Source: Hypomesus transpacificus
Lineage: Eukaryota > Chordata > Actinopteri > Osmeriformes > Osmeridae
DNA length: 64,000 nucleotides
NCBI RefSeq assembly: GCF_021917145.1
Contig: NW_025813698.1
Location: 224,501 to 288,500, forward strand
Reading direction: 5' to 3'
In this document: positions 22,329 through 38,100 of the stretch, one piece after another
Position numbering within the stretch: position 1 is the stretch's first letter
Layout of the letters: every line of letters starts with the position of its first letter
The notes under the pieces: generated by a model
Seen by the model: the letters and a program-made list of their open reading frames with translations, nothing else
Database searches by the model: none
Told to the model about the DNA's origin: nothing
Program-made: the position numbers and the translations under genes

Positions 22329-25300
22329 ATTCTTTGACACTATCATTTTCTTATCAGTAAACGTTTTGTAGTTTGTCCTGTGGAGAAACAAACTATTGAG
22401 AGCAAAGTGAGCCTTGACTGCCAAATGCCTCCTGATGGAGCCATGAAGAGCCTTCATTTCCCCTACAATCCCACTATCTCATTCTCTTTTCATTGCTCCA
22501 TAAAGATTCCGTGACCTTGCCCCCCCGCCCCCCCCCCCCCCTCGCCCCCGCCGAGGCTTGTGGATGGTCTAAATGTTATTGACATGGATAACAAACTTGT
22601 TTACATCGAACTCTTCTCCCGGCATCTCTTTGTTTACTCATACACACAGGGTGACGTCAGAGAGACGGACAGCCTTGCTCCCTAGGGAAGACAATAAAGA
22701 AGAATGACTTTTCAGATGGGAGGTCTACGAAACCCACAGAGGCTTGTGTGTTCCCTTTCTTCGATGTGTAATGTGACTTGCTGCCCTGGTAGCAAAACAA
22801 CATCTCTGAATGAAACAAATGGACCAGAAATAGAACCTTGTGGGACACAAGATGTTATCATGATTGTCAGATAGTGTGCCATCAATGTTGCAGTGACAGC
22901 GTGTGATCAGGAATGTTGTTTGTCCATCTGTCTAATTCACTCTCCATCTTTGTGTGTGTGAGAGAGTAAATCTCTGTGTGTGTGTGTGTGTGTGTGGGGA
23001 AAACATTTCAATTCCTGATTATTATTCACTCTGATAAATACACATTGGCCTTGAATCATGAGGAACTAATATTGTGGATGTGCAATGTGCAATGACGATA
23101 TGTGGTCTGGACTGAACTGTTGTTGCTAGCTGGAGGTAACATCTGTTGCTCCAACTCCCAGGAGAGAGCTGCATCTCGTCATGGACGGAAATCATAGATC
23201 ACCTCTCCAGAGATCAAGATCCTTCTCCAGAGATCACAGGTCACATATTCAGATTCAGGAACTGAGCAGGGATACTGTTATTCAAAGGTATGCAATCTCA
23301 CCAGCTTGAGTTAATAATGCCAAAATCACAAATCAAGTTGTTTCCATCAATGGCTTGTTTACACACGTACATACTGTGATTGACAAAAGCGTTTTGATAA
23401 TTACTTAGATTTGGTTCGTTTTGTGGGGAAAGCCAAGCGGTGAACAGGCCTACTGTCAAGCAATGAATACTGTCAAACTGATTATGTTACATGGCTTGAA
23501 ATGGTTGGGAAATTTAGGACATCGTTATTCTGTATAATACATGTCATTTGATCAAAAGATTTATTTTAAAATATAACATGCAGACCTAACACAACTGCAG
23601 TCTACAGTACATTTCCACCACACTGTAATTCAGGACGTGTTCGGGACCTGTTATTGTGCTCCATACAATATCGCGTTACTCCTTTCAGGGGTGTCTCGGG
23701 TGGTAGCCCCTCTTGTTTTCATGGGACGTGGTGTACTTTCTGTCTATTGGCCAATATGTTCAAGTCGAAACGACCTTGTCTCATCAGCTTAGCGCCACTG
23801 TTTTCGTTTTTCAACCTGAGAAAAGTATGTGCTAATCTTACTTTCATCCGAAGAAAATACATTCCTTTGCCCTCCCTGTCATGTGTTCGTCACATCATCT
23901 AATGCAGCGGTTCTCTGCTGGCCCCGAGCCAGCTCTCAGAGAGAAATAACAGGGCCCAGCGCATGCCTGGCCTAGCGCATGTCTCACTGTCGCACTGGAG
24001 GGGAAATAACTTGAATATGCGCTTGACGTATGTAACACAGAGGGAATATATTTGTCTTAAGCCTAACAGAAGTATTCCAGACAATTAAGATCTTTATATA
24101 AACTTATTTAAGGATACACTTGGAATACCTGGTGCATGTGCTACATCTGGTGATTGTTGAAATGGCTTTACCGGGACAGGCCTCACCAGATTTAAAATGA
24201 CCCATGAATGAGTTTGGTCAGGTAAACTTTGATGACCACTTTCTAAGTTGCTTAACTTAACCATTAAAGCACAGAGTTGTTTCTTATGAAAAGGTTTGTT
24301 GCATATGGCGTGACCTGAAACCCTTTGTAAAACTTTCAAAGATTCTTTATAGATTAATATTGCTTGTTAAGAAGCCTTGTGCTTGGCCAATTTCCAAATG
24401 TAGTACAACCTTATGTTTCTGTGCAGATACACTTATATATAGTATGACATGTGCTTTTAAGACACCATTAAACCATTTGTACAGCCTGGAAAGAGATTGT
24501 GATATTATCACAGGAACATTTTCTAACTTCCTTGTGGAACACTTCACACCAAAAGAGAGGAAGCTACCCCCTTGTATGTGTAACTGTTTCTCCGAATCCA
24601 TCATCCACCTCTGACATCATCCTTTTTGGGGGGCTCGTCTCTTTTCCCTTCTCTGTCATGTGACCTCGGTCAGAACAAAGAGCTTCAGAGTCCACAGCCA
24701 CAATGAGCGACGGAGCCGCCTCACACTAACCCCCTAACAGGAACTCAGGAGAAAAAGGAGGAGACCCACATCAAATATAGTCAACAAGAGGTTGAGCTGG
24801 GTTTGCCGCAAATAAGAGTCCAGGAAGAGTGTTCCTGTCCCTTGGAGTCCCCTCCTAAGCATTTGGAGGTACAGTACGGTTCAGCAGCAGGGTAAATTAC
24901 ACCATAGCTGGGGCTATAACAGAATGCTTGTCCCACTAGTCCCTCTGAAGTTACACTGATTTCCATGAAGGCCTTTTGGGGGGCTGGGTCACACGCAAGC
25001 TGATCCCCCTCAGCTCAGTGAAGTCAACAAGGCACTCAAATACTCCCACGCCTTTCCCCCCTTCTACGTCACACAACCTGCGTCTCTAGCCAGGCGGCAT
25101 GTGGGTGTCATGCAGCGTACTATTGAAAGCGTGCTAGAAATGTGACAGCAGGGGCAGCCTGCGCAAGCTGGTCGGTTGGGTGGCCCCTTGTCATAACGTC
25201 AAATCAGAATGACCAACTCCTTTGTCCTTGTTCCCAGTTTTGCTTCCGTCGGAAAACTCTTGTAAAGTTTGGATTATCGACCATTTTCAGAACAACAGTA

Positions 25301-26190
25301 TCTGTCGGAGTTAGAGCAGCGTACACAGATCTGACAGTGTCTTTTAAACAGTCTTTATAAATGTAAACACTCATGGATAGGGGATCCTCTTTAGCTGATT
25401 CTTTAATTACTGTGTTCCATAGAGAGACTTGCGTAAGTGTTATGTAGACGTCTACATGATCAGTTTGCGGGGTGTGCCCTCAACAGCGGGCGGTATCACT
25501 CGAGAACATTTGCTACATACTGGCATGTCTAAGCAGCCTCAGTGGCCGTTCTACAGGAAAGGACATTCGCTTTTCAAGAAACAATGCTGCTTTGTGTCTA
25601 TTAGGTTGCCATGTTGCTGTTGTTCACGGGAGGTTGACAGAGACAAGCAGAGACAAAGCTGTGTCATCAAAAAAAATGTTTTCTGGCTGAAGACAAAACA
25701 TGGTTTGGCATGAACCTTCGAAGATGCCCCAAAACTTCCGATGAGATGCAATGACAACACAAACTTGTGATGTATTCCAAACTTCTCCCCATAATATGGT
25801 TCTCATTGCCACTGCGAAACGTGGGGAGGCTCATGTTTGTCTGCATAGCCGTCTTAAGATAATGTTTTTGTGATGGACTGGAATGTGAGTCAATGAGAAT
25901 TAAAAGTTGCAAGCCACTTCCTCCCTGCAACCTTGACCGTCTTGCAGTTCCAAGTCCAGGCGCCCTGCCAGTCTGTTAGGCTTCTCTATTAGGTATTCTG
26001 AGCTCCTGTCCCTTCTTTATGAGATAAAGAGGGGAAGACAAATAGAGAGAAACACAAATAGTATTCAAGTTTAACAGAGTTTCTGAGATGGTATTAGCTG
26101 AGTGATAAGATGGTTTCCCTAAAGCCTACATTTCATGTACATTCTTTGTAAAAACCTGCTGTGCTTCACAGGTCACAGGTCAATGGTGTG

Positions 26191-26349
26191 TGGCATGGTG
26201 CTTTGCTTTGCCACCTCAAAGCAAGAAGGTTTTGGGGTTCGATTATTGGGGCACTGTTGGCACTGGGACCATGTTCTCCCCGGGCCTGTTGGTGTTCAGG
26301 TCTCCCGGTCCTGTCTGTGTGGAGTTTGCTTGTTCTGCCTGTGCTCACG
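26191..26349. repeat. older interspersed repeat, split by an LTR
   Basis: This part resembles a repeat widespread in fish genomes, with AGCAAGAAGGT, a GGGTTCGA-like block and CTGTGTGGAGTTTGCTTGTT. I recognise the core from memory and do not assign a class. It appears to continue after the inserted LTR at about 26649 (TCACGTGGATATTCTCC). Confidence 0.5.
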
Positions 26350-26648
26350 TGTCATGATGAGTGGTGGGGTTGGACCCAAATGCAGGGGGGTACGCAGACA
26401 TGGGGTAAACAAAGGGTTCAATGCTTGAAACGAGGAAAACAGACAAGATACTCACGGAACAGGGGTAACGACAAGACAAAGACTGGACACGAAACAGGAA
26501 CCTAACTACACAGAAACAAACAAGACACAGGTGGACACAATGAAACTAACGAGAACTGAACGAGACGCAGGTGAAAACAATGAGACAGGGAAACACTAGG
26601 GCAGGGCAAAAAACTGAAACCAGGGGGAGCACAGCTGTGGCCGTGACA
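26350..26648. mobile_element. solo LTR, 299 bp, with 5-bp target duplication
   Basis: The segment begins TGTCATGATGAG and ends GGCCGTGACA, the TG...CA ends typical of retroviral-type LTRs. It is flanked on both sides by TCACG (26345-26349 and 26649-26653), the 5-bp duplication usual for Gypsy/BEL-type elements. It has no internal coding region, so it is read as a solo LTR. The family cannot be named from sequence alone. The plus strand is strikingly A/G/C-rich with few T. Confidence 0.65.
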
Positions 26649-26653
26649 TCACG

Positions 26654-28239
26654 TGGATATTCTCCACAGAGAACCGATCGCCCTCCTGCACTGACCGAGA
26701 CAGAGGCTTGCTGCCCAAGTGCAGAGAACACATTCATTGGGTGGATACTCTTTCATGCGCGTGTGTATTCTCAGTGTTGCCGCTCCCTGCATACAACAAA
26801 TCAACATTTCGTATCCTTCTGATGTAATACCACATAGGTTCCTATAGGTGGCGATGTGTTTTTATCTCGTGTTTTAGTTGGTGAATCAGTGTAGATGACC
26901 TCCATCATCGCTATCAACTGTCCTTCTCTTGAGAGCCACAGGCAGCCATCAACACATAAGGAGTCATCATAGGCTGATTTAAAATGACATTTAAATCGTT
27001 TTTATTGGGTGTCCTCTTTCCTGACATCACAGCCACTTCTTTGCAAAATCCATTTTTGATTGCTTGTTTCATGTCTCGTGGCACATGACTAACTCATGAC
27101 ACTAGTTGTTTGAGCTTTGAAACTCAACCTCTGCTTCAATCTGGATTTTACAGGGTGCCCTTTAATGGGAATACCAATCGGGAAACACTGTAAATCTTCT
27201 GGAGTTTCTGTAGATGGGCTAAGTGCATTTTAATTTATTTGGTAGATCACAGGTCCCAAAGAGGTCACCTGGATTATGATGTCACATGATATGTTGATTC
27301 ACACTAAGCTTGTAAGATACCTTGACTATGAGCTTTGGTCTGTTAAATGAAGTGCCAAATTTTACATACTGGTTTTCAAAGGAAAAAATGCTAAACCCTC
27401 ATACAGTAACAACCAACCAAACCAAGTGACAGCCCTAACAGTAGATTAGTCCTCTTCTGTTTTGAGAAGATCTCATTATTGTGTAAGAATTAGCTGACAC
27501 ACAAGAGAGCTTATGTGCCCTGGCTGTTCCCCTGGGGGAAATACACAAGGAGGAATTTGCCTAGCAGCAGACATCCTTTAAGAGGGAGCTCTGTTCCTGA
27601 CACTATGATTAGGTAAACAGACTGTTCGGAACACAGTCAATGTCCTAAAAGTTTGTTGCCAGTTTGCATCTAGTAATTTGGGAATGTACAGTGTCTTGTA
27701 AGTAATCGCTAAAATAGCCTGTTGATTTTCCCCACCGTGGTGTCACAATGTAGTTGTAAAGATTGTTAAACGTGTAAATAACTACAAAATATTTGGGGGT
27801 ATATAGATATTGCAAAATAGCAGCTGAAAGTCAATTATTAAATAAAGTATTTCTGGACGGTTCACACTTTGATTACATAAACGTGACAATTATTTACAAG
27901 AGGTCACCCGGTCATCCCACCCGTGTACGTTTCGGAGGTTTGGTAAGATGATCTGCCATAGACTCAGTATAGTTTGAAAAGCACATTTATGTAACTGTTC
28001 CATTAAAAAAAATACAAAACCACAACCACTTCAATGGCTGTCATTATTGATTTCATACACAGCCTCAGAGTAAGAGTTCTGTAAACACCCCATGCCAATG
28101 GCAGGGCATAGCTCACAATATGAGAACGGCAAGATTATTTGACTTATGTGCTATAAGATCAAATGTAATTTCTCTCTGATGAGTTATTGTACCGCATCAA
28201 TAAAAATGGCCTACCCCATTAAAACCCATGAGTCAAACA
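26654..28239. other. non-coding stretch before the arrdc2 3' end
   Basis: I see no exon, repeat array or mobile element I could support on either strand. The sequence is AT-rich and ordinary. Confidence 0.5.
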
Positions 28240-28254
28240 TTAATTTTATATTTG

Positions 28255-28260
28255 TTTATT
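28255..28260 (-). terminator. candidate polyadenylation signal of arrdc2
   Basis: AATAAA on the minus strand (TTTATT on the plus) lies about 1.37 kb beyond the arrdc2 stop codon. Together with the open non-coding stretch 28261-29633, this would give a 3' UTR of ordinary length for an ARRDC gene. It is inferred from position only. Confidence 0.4.
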
Positions 28261-29633
28261 TGAAAAAAGAAATACAAAAACTAACAATGGCATTTGTATA
28301 AATTACATTCAGCTTCAGTTGTGTACCTTCCACAACAGTGTTGCTTTGCTGACCTGAAGTTGCCATTTTGCTCACTTTTTTGGAAACGAGGCAAGATCCT
28401 CAAGTCATTTTTGGAATGTTCACCTGTACAGTTCAAAGTGGCATCTCCAATTTAAGGCTGACTGTATCACAGTACATGTTCTGTTGAGGTTAACATACTG
28501 CTCTCAAACATCAAGGCACAGACATCTGGGTTCAATCCAATTCACCAAACCATGAGTCTGACTTTCCTCCCCTTAGCAGCTTTTAAGCTCATCATCTGAG
28601 CAATCTGCAGCTTCTGAAAACTTCCATCACTGTTATCAAGGTTCAGAACAACCAACATCTTAAGAATGGCTATTGAGAATTCTAAGTACAACTCTTTTTG
28701 TGCTGAAGATTGACGCAGTACCGACCTCTCTGAACTTCATCAACATGCTAAGAATTCAGTCTGTTTCTTAGGTAACAGTTAAGCATCAAAGCACACATCT
28801 TTTAAGATACCACAGCTCCTGCTCAGAAAGTTGTATGCAATGATTCTGGTTTGTATGCATATCCTAAAAGGTTTTGATTTACCTTTTGCATATTTGTTAC
28901 CCGCGTACATTGTCTACAAATCTACACCTGCAGACTCAACTTTTCTCCATTAATCTCAGATATGTACTTATTGTTCATTTGACATTTAGTCACAACATTA
29001 GAAATAGTCATGGAAACACCATGCTAGTTGAGTCACAATACATTGATAATGTAGATTTGACATCTTAAAATGTTACCAGGCTGGGAGTTGTGCATTACAG
29101 ATCATGATATCCTTTCACCATACCAGTGTATAATTAACTCATTTCATAAATGAGTTCTGGGGGGGGAAAAAATCACAATATCTTGAAGGTTTAGGATTTC
29201 ATCTGTAACTGCAACTCTCCCTTAACAAACATCAAGTGATCTATTCCTCCAAGTTTTACCCAACTTAAACACCAACATTTCTTGCTTGGGAATCATTGTT
29301 TGGAGGGAATTGCAGCTCTGAGCTTGTGCAGAGCTATAATCACTTAGGAGGACAGGAACCAGGGCGAGAAGTCATTTCCTTTTTGCTAAAGACAACTTGA
29401 TAACATGTCTTTCTTTGCTTACTAAGGAACTTCTCTACAACACCTCAGGTCCTGTTGGCTCCTTGGCCTCTTCCGACCTCTCGGTGGCACTCATGTCCCT
29501 CTCCACACCGGGAGACGTCTTGGGACCCGAGGACCAGTTTCGGAGAGAGTAATCCAGGAGAAGAAAGATCTCTTGCTTTGTTTTAACTTTTCAAAATCGG
29601 GTCGTCGCTTGACCTTCCGGCGGGGCTGATGGT

Positions 29634-32137
<2,504 letters not shown>

Positions 32138-32258
32138 CTTGAGGCTTTGTTAATTCCAAAGAGAACTTCTTAAGTGACTTGTTGAGTGAAGGTTTAGGCT
32201 CTCGGTATCCTCGCAATACTTGCTAAACAAAACTGTGGATGCAGAGCTAGCGCCAGCT

Positions 32259-32286
32259 CCTTTTAGATGATGTTCAAGGGGGCGGG
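32259..32286 (-). promoter_or_regulatory. candidate core promoter of arrdc2 exon 1a
   Basis: On the minus strand a GC box (CCCGCCCCC, 32278-32286) is followed by TCTAAAAGG (32259-32267), a TATA-like sequence, 120-130 bp before the exon 1a ATG. The predicted 5' UTR would be about 95 nt. Confidence 0.45.
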
Positions 32287-33614
32287 CGCTTGTGAATATA
32301 TTATGTAAAGGCCCCAGGCAAGGCTGGCTAATAAACATCTTCCATGGGTGTGGATAGCGAACGGAGGGGGAACAGAGCCTGGTGATTGATGGTTACAGGT
32401 TCTTAGACGAAAACATGCTTACTGAGCATGCCCCAGGACTGGGATTCTCCCAGCAGAACTTTGCAGGAAAATAGTTTCCATTGTTTTAAGCTTTTGTTCA
32501 CGTTCGATGCAATGTTGATGTAATGCATCGTTTGCACAAAAGGGAACACTTTGTTCAAACCAAGTTATCAAACACGGTTTATTATAACTTTCAGTACTTT
32601 CGTAAAGGAGTGCTTGGGAAATAGCCCAATGTAGTGTCTACCAATTGTTCAAGTTTTTTATGTTTGTAAATTCAGGGATAAAACTTGTGAAAGTTGTTTA
32701 CTCCTTTGTTTCCTGGAAGTATCTGAGGGGTTCTATACTGCCTCTCTGTGGCGTGCACGCGACACGCATAATAGAGCGCCTAGTCATGATCTCTAGAAAT
32801 GGAATGACAGTGGAGAGTTATGATCTTGCCATCTTGTGGTCATCATAGAAACTACAAGGCTATAACTAACTATTAACTATTACTTGAAAAGTGTTAGTTG
32901 TTTGGGGAACATGGCAGTCAGTTTATTTTGCTATTCGTCGATTTGCTTGTCATTGTTGTGATTACAAAACCCCTTGTATGCACGCGCAGGCGTCAAACAA
33001 TGCCAGGCTGACACAAACGGTCAAAATATTAGTGTGAGCTCCACTTACTGGGACCTACGTGATGTTTTACACGTTGAAAACAAAAGATGCATTTATTTAA
33101 AAACACCCACCCCCTTTTGAGTCTCCTTGGCAGCTGCCGCCCTGGGCTTCCCCTTCCCTCGCCTTCCACTTTCCGAAAACACGGATTTTTGATAAGGCTA
33201 CAAGTTTCTAATCATAACAGTCTAATCCAACCGGTTAGCCAATCGAGGATATCGGCAAATCTTTGGTGTAGCGTTATTTTTCAGCCTCTGTTGCCCTACA
33301 AGAAAGCAAAGATGATGCCAGTTATAGTCTTAATGTTGTCTTAACGTAAATAGTGACAGTGTTTGGATTGTGTCCTACATTAATGTTGCAACACCGGTCC
33401 AAAATTCACAATGGATGTTTGGATTGCCAAACGATCCATGCCATTAACTTTATAATGAAACATTAACCCCACCAACAGTCCTGCTTTCGGTGCCCTTAGT
33501 TCATAACATTTAGCACTAGTCTAATGCCTATTCATAAAAATTACTGTTTCTGTGTTCTATTGTCATTTAGACTAAGCCCAACTTCCAACAATTAAAATAG
33601 CCCACTTTACTGAC

Positions 33615-33873
33615 CTCGAACGAGATGCTGCCTCTTTCGAAAATAGGTGATCTTGGAGGTGTAGTCGTTGTAAACTGAATTCATGCCCACGCTGCGGTTC
33701 TCCAGCCAGTGGACTGTAGCAATCCCTCGTCCAAGGACCTTCATACATTGCACATTTGTTTCCCTATTGAGCTCCAGGATTACTTTTCCAGAAACCACTT
33801 CTCCACGAGCATAAACGGAATTGTCCTGCCTTTCCAGCTCCAGCTTAAAACTTTTGATGGTTTTGAAGCTCAT
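33615..33873 (-). CDS. arrdc2: arrdc2 alternative first coding exon (1b)
   Basis: This exon encodes a second arrestin N-terminal start, MSFKTIKSFKLELERQDNS, with VHWLENRSVGMNSVYNDYTS where the main form has VHWTESRSAG. It is 259 nt and ends in phase 1 with G|GTCAG, exactly as exon 1a does. It can therefore splice to the shared exon 2 at 31350 and give a 403-residue protein. No further arrestin exons lie between the two first exons, which argues for an alternative first exon rather than a separate gene. A clean acceptor (TTCCAG) precedes its ATG by two bases. From memory, human ARRDC2 also has an isoform with a distinct start containing a similar HWLEGRSVG stretch. Confidence 0.82.
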
Positions 33874-34016
33874 TCCTGGAAGAAATGTTCCATTATTTAA
33901 ACTGTAACCAAGGGGCCAGGAAAAGTAACAGTATCACTGATTAAAACATAATATAAAGTTTGTAAATGAAATGTAATACGAACTGACTGAAGGCAGACAA
34001 TAGATTTCAAACTCAC

Positions 34017-34102
34017 CGCAACGTTTCAAGGCACTCGTTTATGTCTTAAACTTTTCTTTTAGTATATCACCACTATTTCGCTACAATTCGGTTGCTTTAT
34101 AT
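34017..34102 (-). promoter_or_regulatory. candidate promoter and non-coding exon for arrdc2 form 1b
   Basis: A TATA box ATATAAAG lies on the minus strand at 34095-34102. About 75 bp downstream is a strong donor (GCG|GTGAGTTT, exon end 34017). This pairs with the acceptor just before the exon 1b ATG (exon start 33875), leaving a 141-bp intron in the 5' UTR. Sequence consensus only. Confidence 0.5.
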
Positions 34103-35131
34103 TGTAACACGCTTTAAACGCCCAGTTTAAAAGTGGTTTACATTTTACACCAATAAGAACGAAGTATATGCCAATCACTCCGCCCACTTATGCAAACGAC
34201 CACCCAATTTGACCTGTCATATTTGGTCCGCTCGACACTCGACCTTAAGGTTTCATTAACTACCCGCCAAGTGTCTCCGTATTTGTCTTTCGAGTTCTTC
34301 CTCATGTCTTTCCAAATATTCTTAAACTTAAACTATGGGCCCCCTTTTGGAAATTATGGAACACATTGCCAGTCAATTTATTAAACCTTTTTTTTCTGAG
34401 GCAATGCATGCAATGTGCATCTAATGAATTCGAGATTATAGTCAAATGGATGACATTCCAAATGTTGAGCAAATCGATGTGGCATAATCCATATTTGTGT
34501 AGTTAAAAATAAAGTACTGATGTAAATGAATGTTTAATTAGGCTACTGATTAAACTAACTGACGAATTCCTAAACTTGGATGAGCGCACATTTCACCTCA
34601 CAATCACAGAACATTGGAACATCCAGGTTGGTGAACTCATGTTGTTTGTGTCTGCTTTCTAGCTCCCGATTTCCACAGTAAAACAAGTTTGCCACACAAG
34701 TTCAAGGTTATGTTGTTATTTCGAGATTATCTTTATAGCACAGCTTATTATTAACCACACTGAAGTCAACATCCTAAATCTAAACCTGTAATAACTAAAC
34801 AGACTCCCACCCAATTTATCTAGTTTATACTGCAAACACAGAACATTTGTCTATAAATATACAGCCTTTCACAGCCTTTATAAAAGCTTATAAAATACAG
34901 AATAAAGTCAATTCATATGGGTTCAATGTATTTATGAATACTACATCCAGTTACTTGCAGGCACAAATAAAGCGCATCACACCATGCCATGTAGAGCTCA
35001 AAAGTACCCATAGAAAACAAACAAAACACTGCATGGATTATAGGGTTTATGCATTGGTTTTTTGCTTTTCTCCTCATGATAACATCTTCATCCAAATAAA
35101 AACAAGTCTCTAAAGTAGTTTTGACAAATCG

Positions 35132-38100
35132 TTACAAAGGCCTGTGTCTTGGACGGTTGTCTAGGCAAGTTTTGGAGCGAGATTTGGGCCCAAACTCCTC
35201 TTTATGGGTCGTACTGAAGTGTTGTTGATTGTAGGGTGCAAGGATGTGGCTCCCTTTGATCTGAGAGACACAGAGAAAGAGAAAGAGGGGACAAACAGTT
35301 GATAGATCAACTCTAAATGAATAAAAAGGCAAAGAGCTTGTATTTTGTACATTAACCGTTGGGCACTGGTTCTTTAGGTATCAGAATCTTTTTTTCTGTA
35401 AAACAACTCAGTCTAAAACAATTCAGCAATACAAATGTATAGTTACTCATCCATGCCCTGTGTAACAGAAATCATTTCTAATAAATGTGTTTAGATGTCC
35501 CAGCAGTCTTGCTAAAGGTGCATTAGCTCTACTCTGGAATGTGATAAGAAAGTTTACATCACAAAACGCCACAAAAACATGACTTGTTGACTTGTCTTGT
35601 TGTGACCATCAGAGTCTTTAAGAATGACTGTGTACTATGACACGTCGGGAGGGTACAGTCTCCTCTCTTATGTAATACAGTGTAACATCTTTATTTAAGC
35701 TTGTGAATAGAGACAGGCTTTATGATGTTGGGCATTTTTAATAATGCCCTCTAGTGTTCATATCAAGTCCTATGTAGGCCAACAAATTAGCAGGCGTTCA
35801 ATTTTAAGCTTGGTTCCTACTTTTGCATAATTTTGCAGGCTGTGTGTAAATAAGGTGCTAGGCTACATACCTGCTGAAGTTGTCTTGGGTCAAGCTCCTG
35901 TCTCCTGCAGTTTTGTGGGAGGAAGTCCCTCTGAACGGTTGTTAAGGCTGGCCCAGACTCTGGGGAACATAGTGGCAAGGAAAATATGATCTATGTTTTT
36001 TTCCATTATACTACAACTGAACCAATTGCAAAGCAATCCATATAGTTAATATTACGGTTGATAAGTAAATGAAAATAAACTACATCCAGTCATGAAAGGA
36101 AAATATCCCTTTGATATGGAACAACATACAGCCCAACATACAGTATCAAATAATTCCTTAAGTATGGATTTCTGAAGATATCGAAACAAAGCAGGGTGCC
36201 TCACCATGGCTAGCTAACACTTGGCCAGAAGGGTGTGTGTGGGGTCTGACCCTGTCAAGGCCCCTTCTGGGGTAGTGATCATGGGTTGTTGTGCTGTAGA
36301 ACAGGCGTCCCTGGCTGGGTCTTCCCAATTCTATGTTGCTTTTGGTCCTCAAGTTGGCCCCACTGACATGGGGTGTTCGTTCTCTATGGTTGTGCTGTGG
36401 GATTTTGGAATTAAAACTGAAGCTTATGAAGGTTCATAAAACCTTACAAACCGCTAATTTAGTAAAGAATGTCCTGAACAAAGTACATTTTCTGTTATTG
36501 CTTGAAACAGGCTCAAACTATGTAAATGCGTTGCTGTAGTAGTCTTAATCATTTACCTGAAAGATAAATTAAATAATAGATACCCACATCTTTACAAGTT
36601 TCTATTAGACCAGTAAACCACTGATCTAACAGTTTGAGGAATTGATAAATACACAGAACTACATTTTACCTCAGTGAAAAAGAAGCCGTTAGTCGTGGCC
36701 GTCATCCTCTCACGATTCCGTCCCACATCAGTGTCTCCCCTGGGAAAAAAGCTCTGGTTCTTGTTCCCCTGCATCAAGCAAAAGAGGTCTGGGAAACAGG
36801 CCAATAGGACGGTTAGCCAGGCAGAGAAACGAGCACACACTGGGTTTGAATACAATGCTGTAGTATTTTATCTGTGAGCTCAGCTGTCTCAATTGGCTAG
36901 GTTTAACATTGTTAAACTACCTTTTACCTCTCACCATAGCTCTGAAAACAAGCAATAAACAGCTTTGAGTATTTGAGTATGCTCTGAGTATTATTGGATT
37001 GTTTCAATCTATGAATAATCAGTAACTTGTCATCAGAAACAGGTCAAACCAGGAGGTGACAATAAGCATATGTGTCTCTTTATGTTATGCATGTGTGACA
37101 TTGAGTTTGAATACCTGACTTTGCACTTTGAAATGCATGCGACATTGTGGATGTCCATGTGTTCTCAGAGTAATCCCCAAGATTGATTTGAAGACGTTTT
37201 GTTACGCTCACTGGGCTAATACAAACAATGACAAAAACAACAGCAGGGTTGGGGTCAACAAAGGTTCAATTCATTTTTAATTGTTTGTTTGAGAATTTGA
37301 ACTAGTATGCTTATTTGACATATTGATGGCCAGTTCGTGTCTAATATGGTTGCATGTTACGAGGATGTGTATCCTGGCATTTAAAGGAACAAAAGCGACA
37401 AACCTAGGAACACCAGGGTGTTTAAAGGACTCGTCGTGAGTCGTTTCTTTCATAAATGTCTTTTTTGGATCTCCCATGGGAACTGAGGAAGAAATGGACT
37501 GCAGAAGACAAGGCAGACTTCTTCAGTTGCCACACAAAGCGTCCTCACATGCCATCATCGTCTTACTGTATATTCGTTCTGACATGGTCTTATCTTAGGC
37601 TTAGGCCACAGAAAACCCATTGACCATTTCATTCATAAACAAGGTTCGTAAAATACAGAGGATTTTTACAGAAATGGGAACCACGCTGAATTGGGTAAAT
37701 GATGCTCTAAATATACGTTTGTTTGCATGTACCTTCTCTACAGGTTGAGGTGTATTACACCCCTTTCCTTGGAATTCCTCATTGTGATGAGTGTTAAAAT
37801 GGTGAACCCTCAGATCTCCTTTGATCGTGGGCTCACCCCCTAGATTACAAGGACATTGACATGTTCAGTATTGATATATCTTTTTTCTCTTACAGATGAT
37901 AACGTAAATTCACAGAAAGGCCCCCCACCTGAAGGATTCATACTTGAGGTTAAACATTGACATCAGAGCTACTGTTCTACATTGGGGATTGTAATGATTT
38001 GCTGGAGTGAACCTGTTTTTCACTATAGCAAACTTTTAAAACTTTTTCATGGAAATATGGGTCTTCCCTTGGCACTTGTTTAGTTTTTCACAATATATGC

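Noticed and set aside
33615..33873. A separate second arrestin-domain gene upstream of arrdc2
   Set aside because: No downstream arrestin exons exist between 32138 and 33614, and its donor phase fits the shared exon 2.
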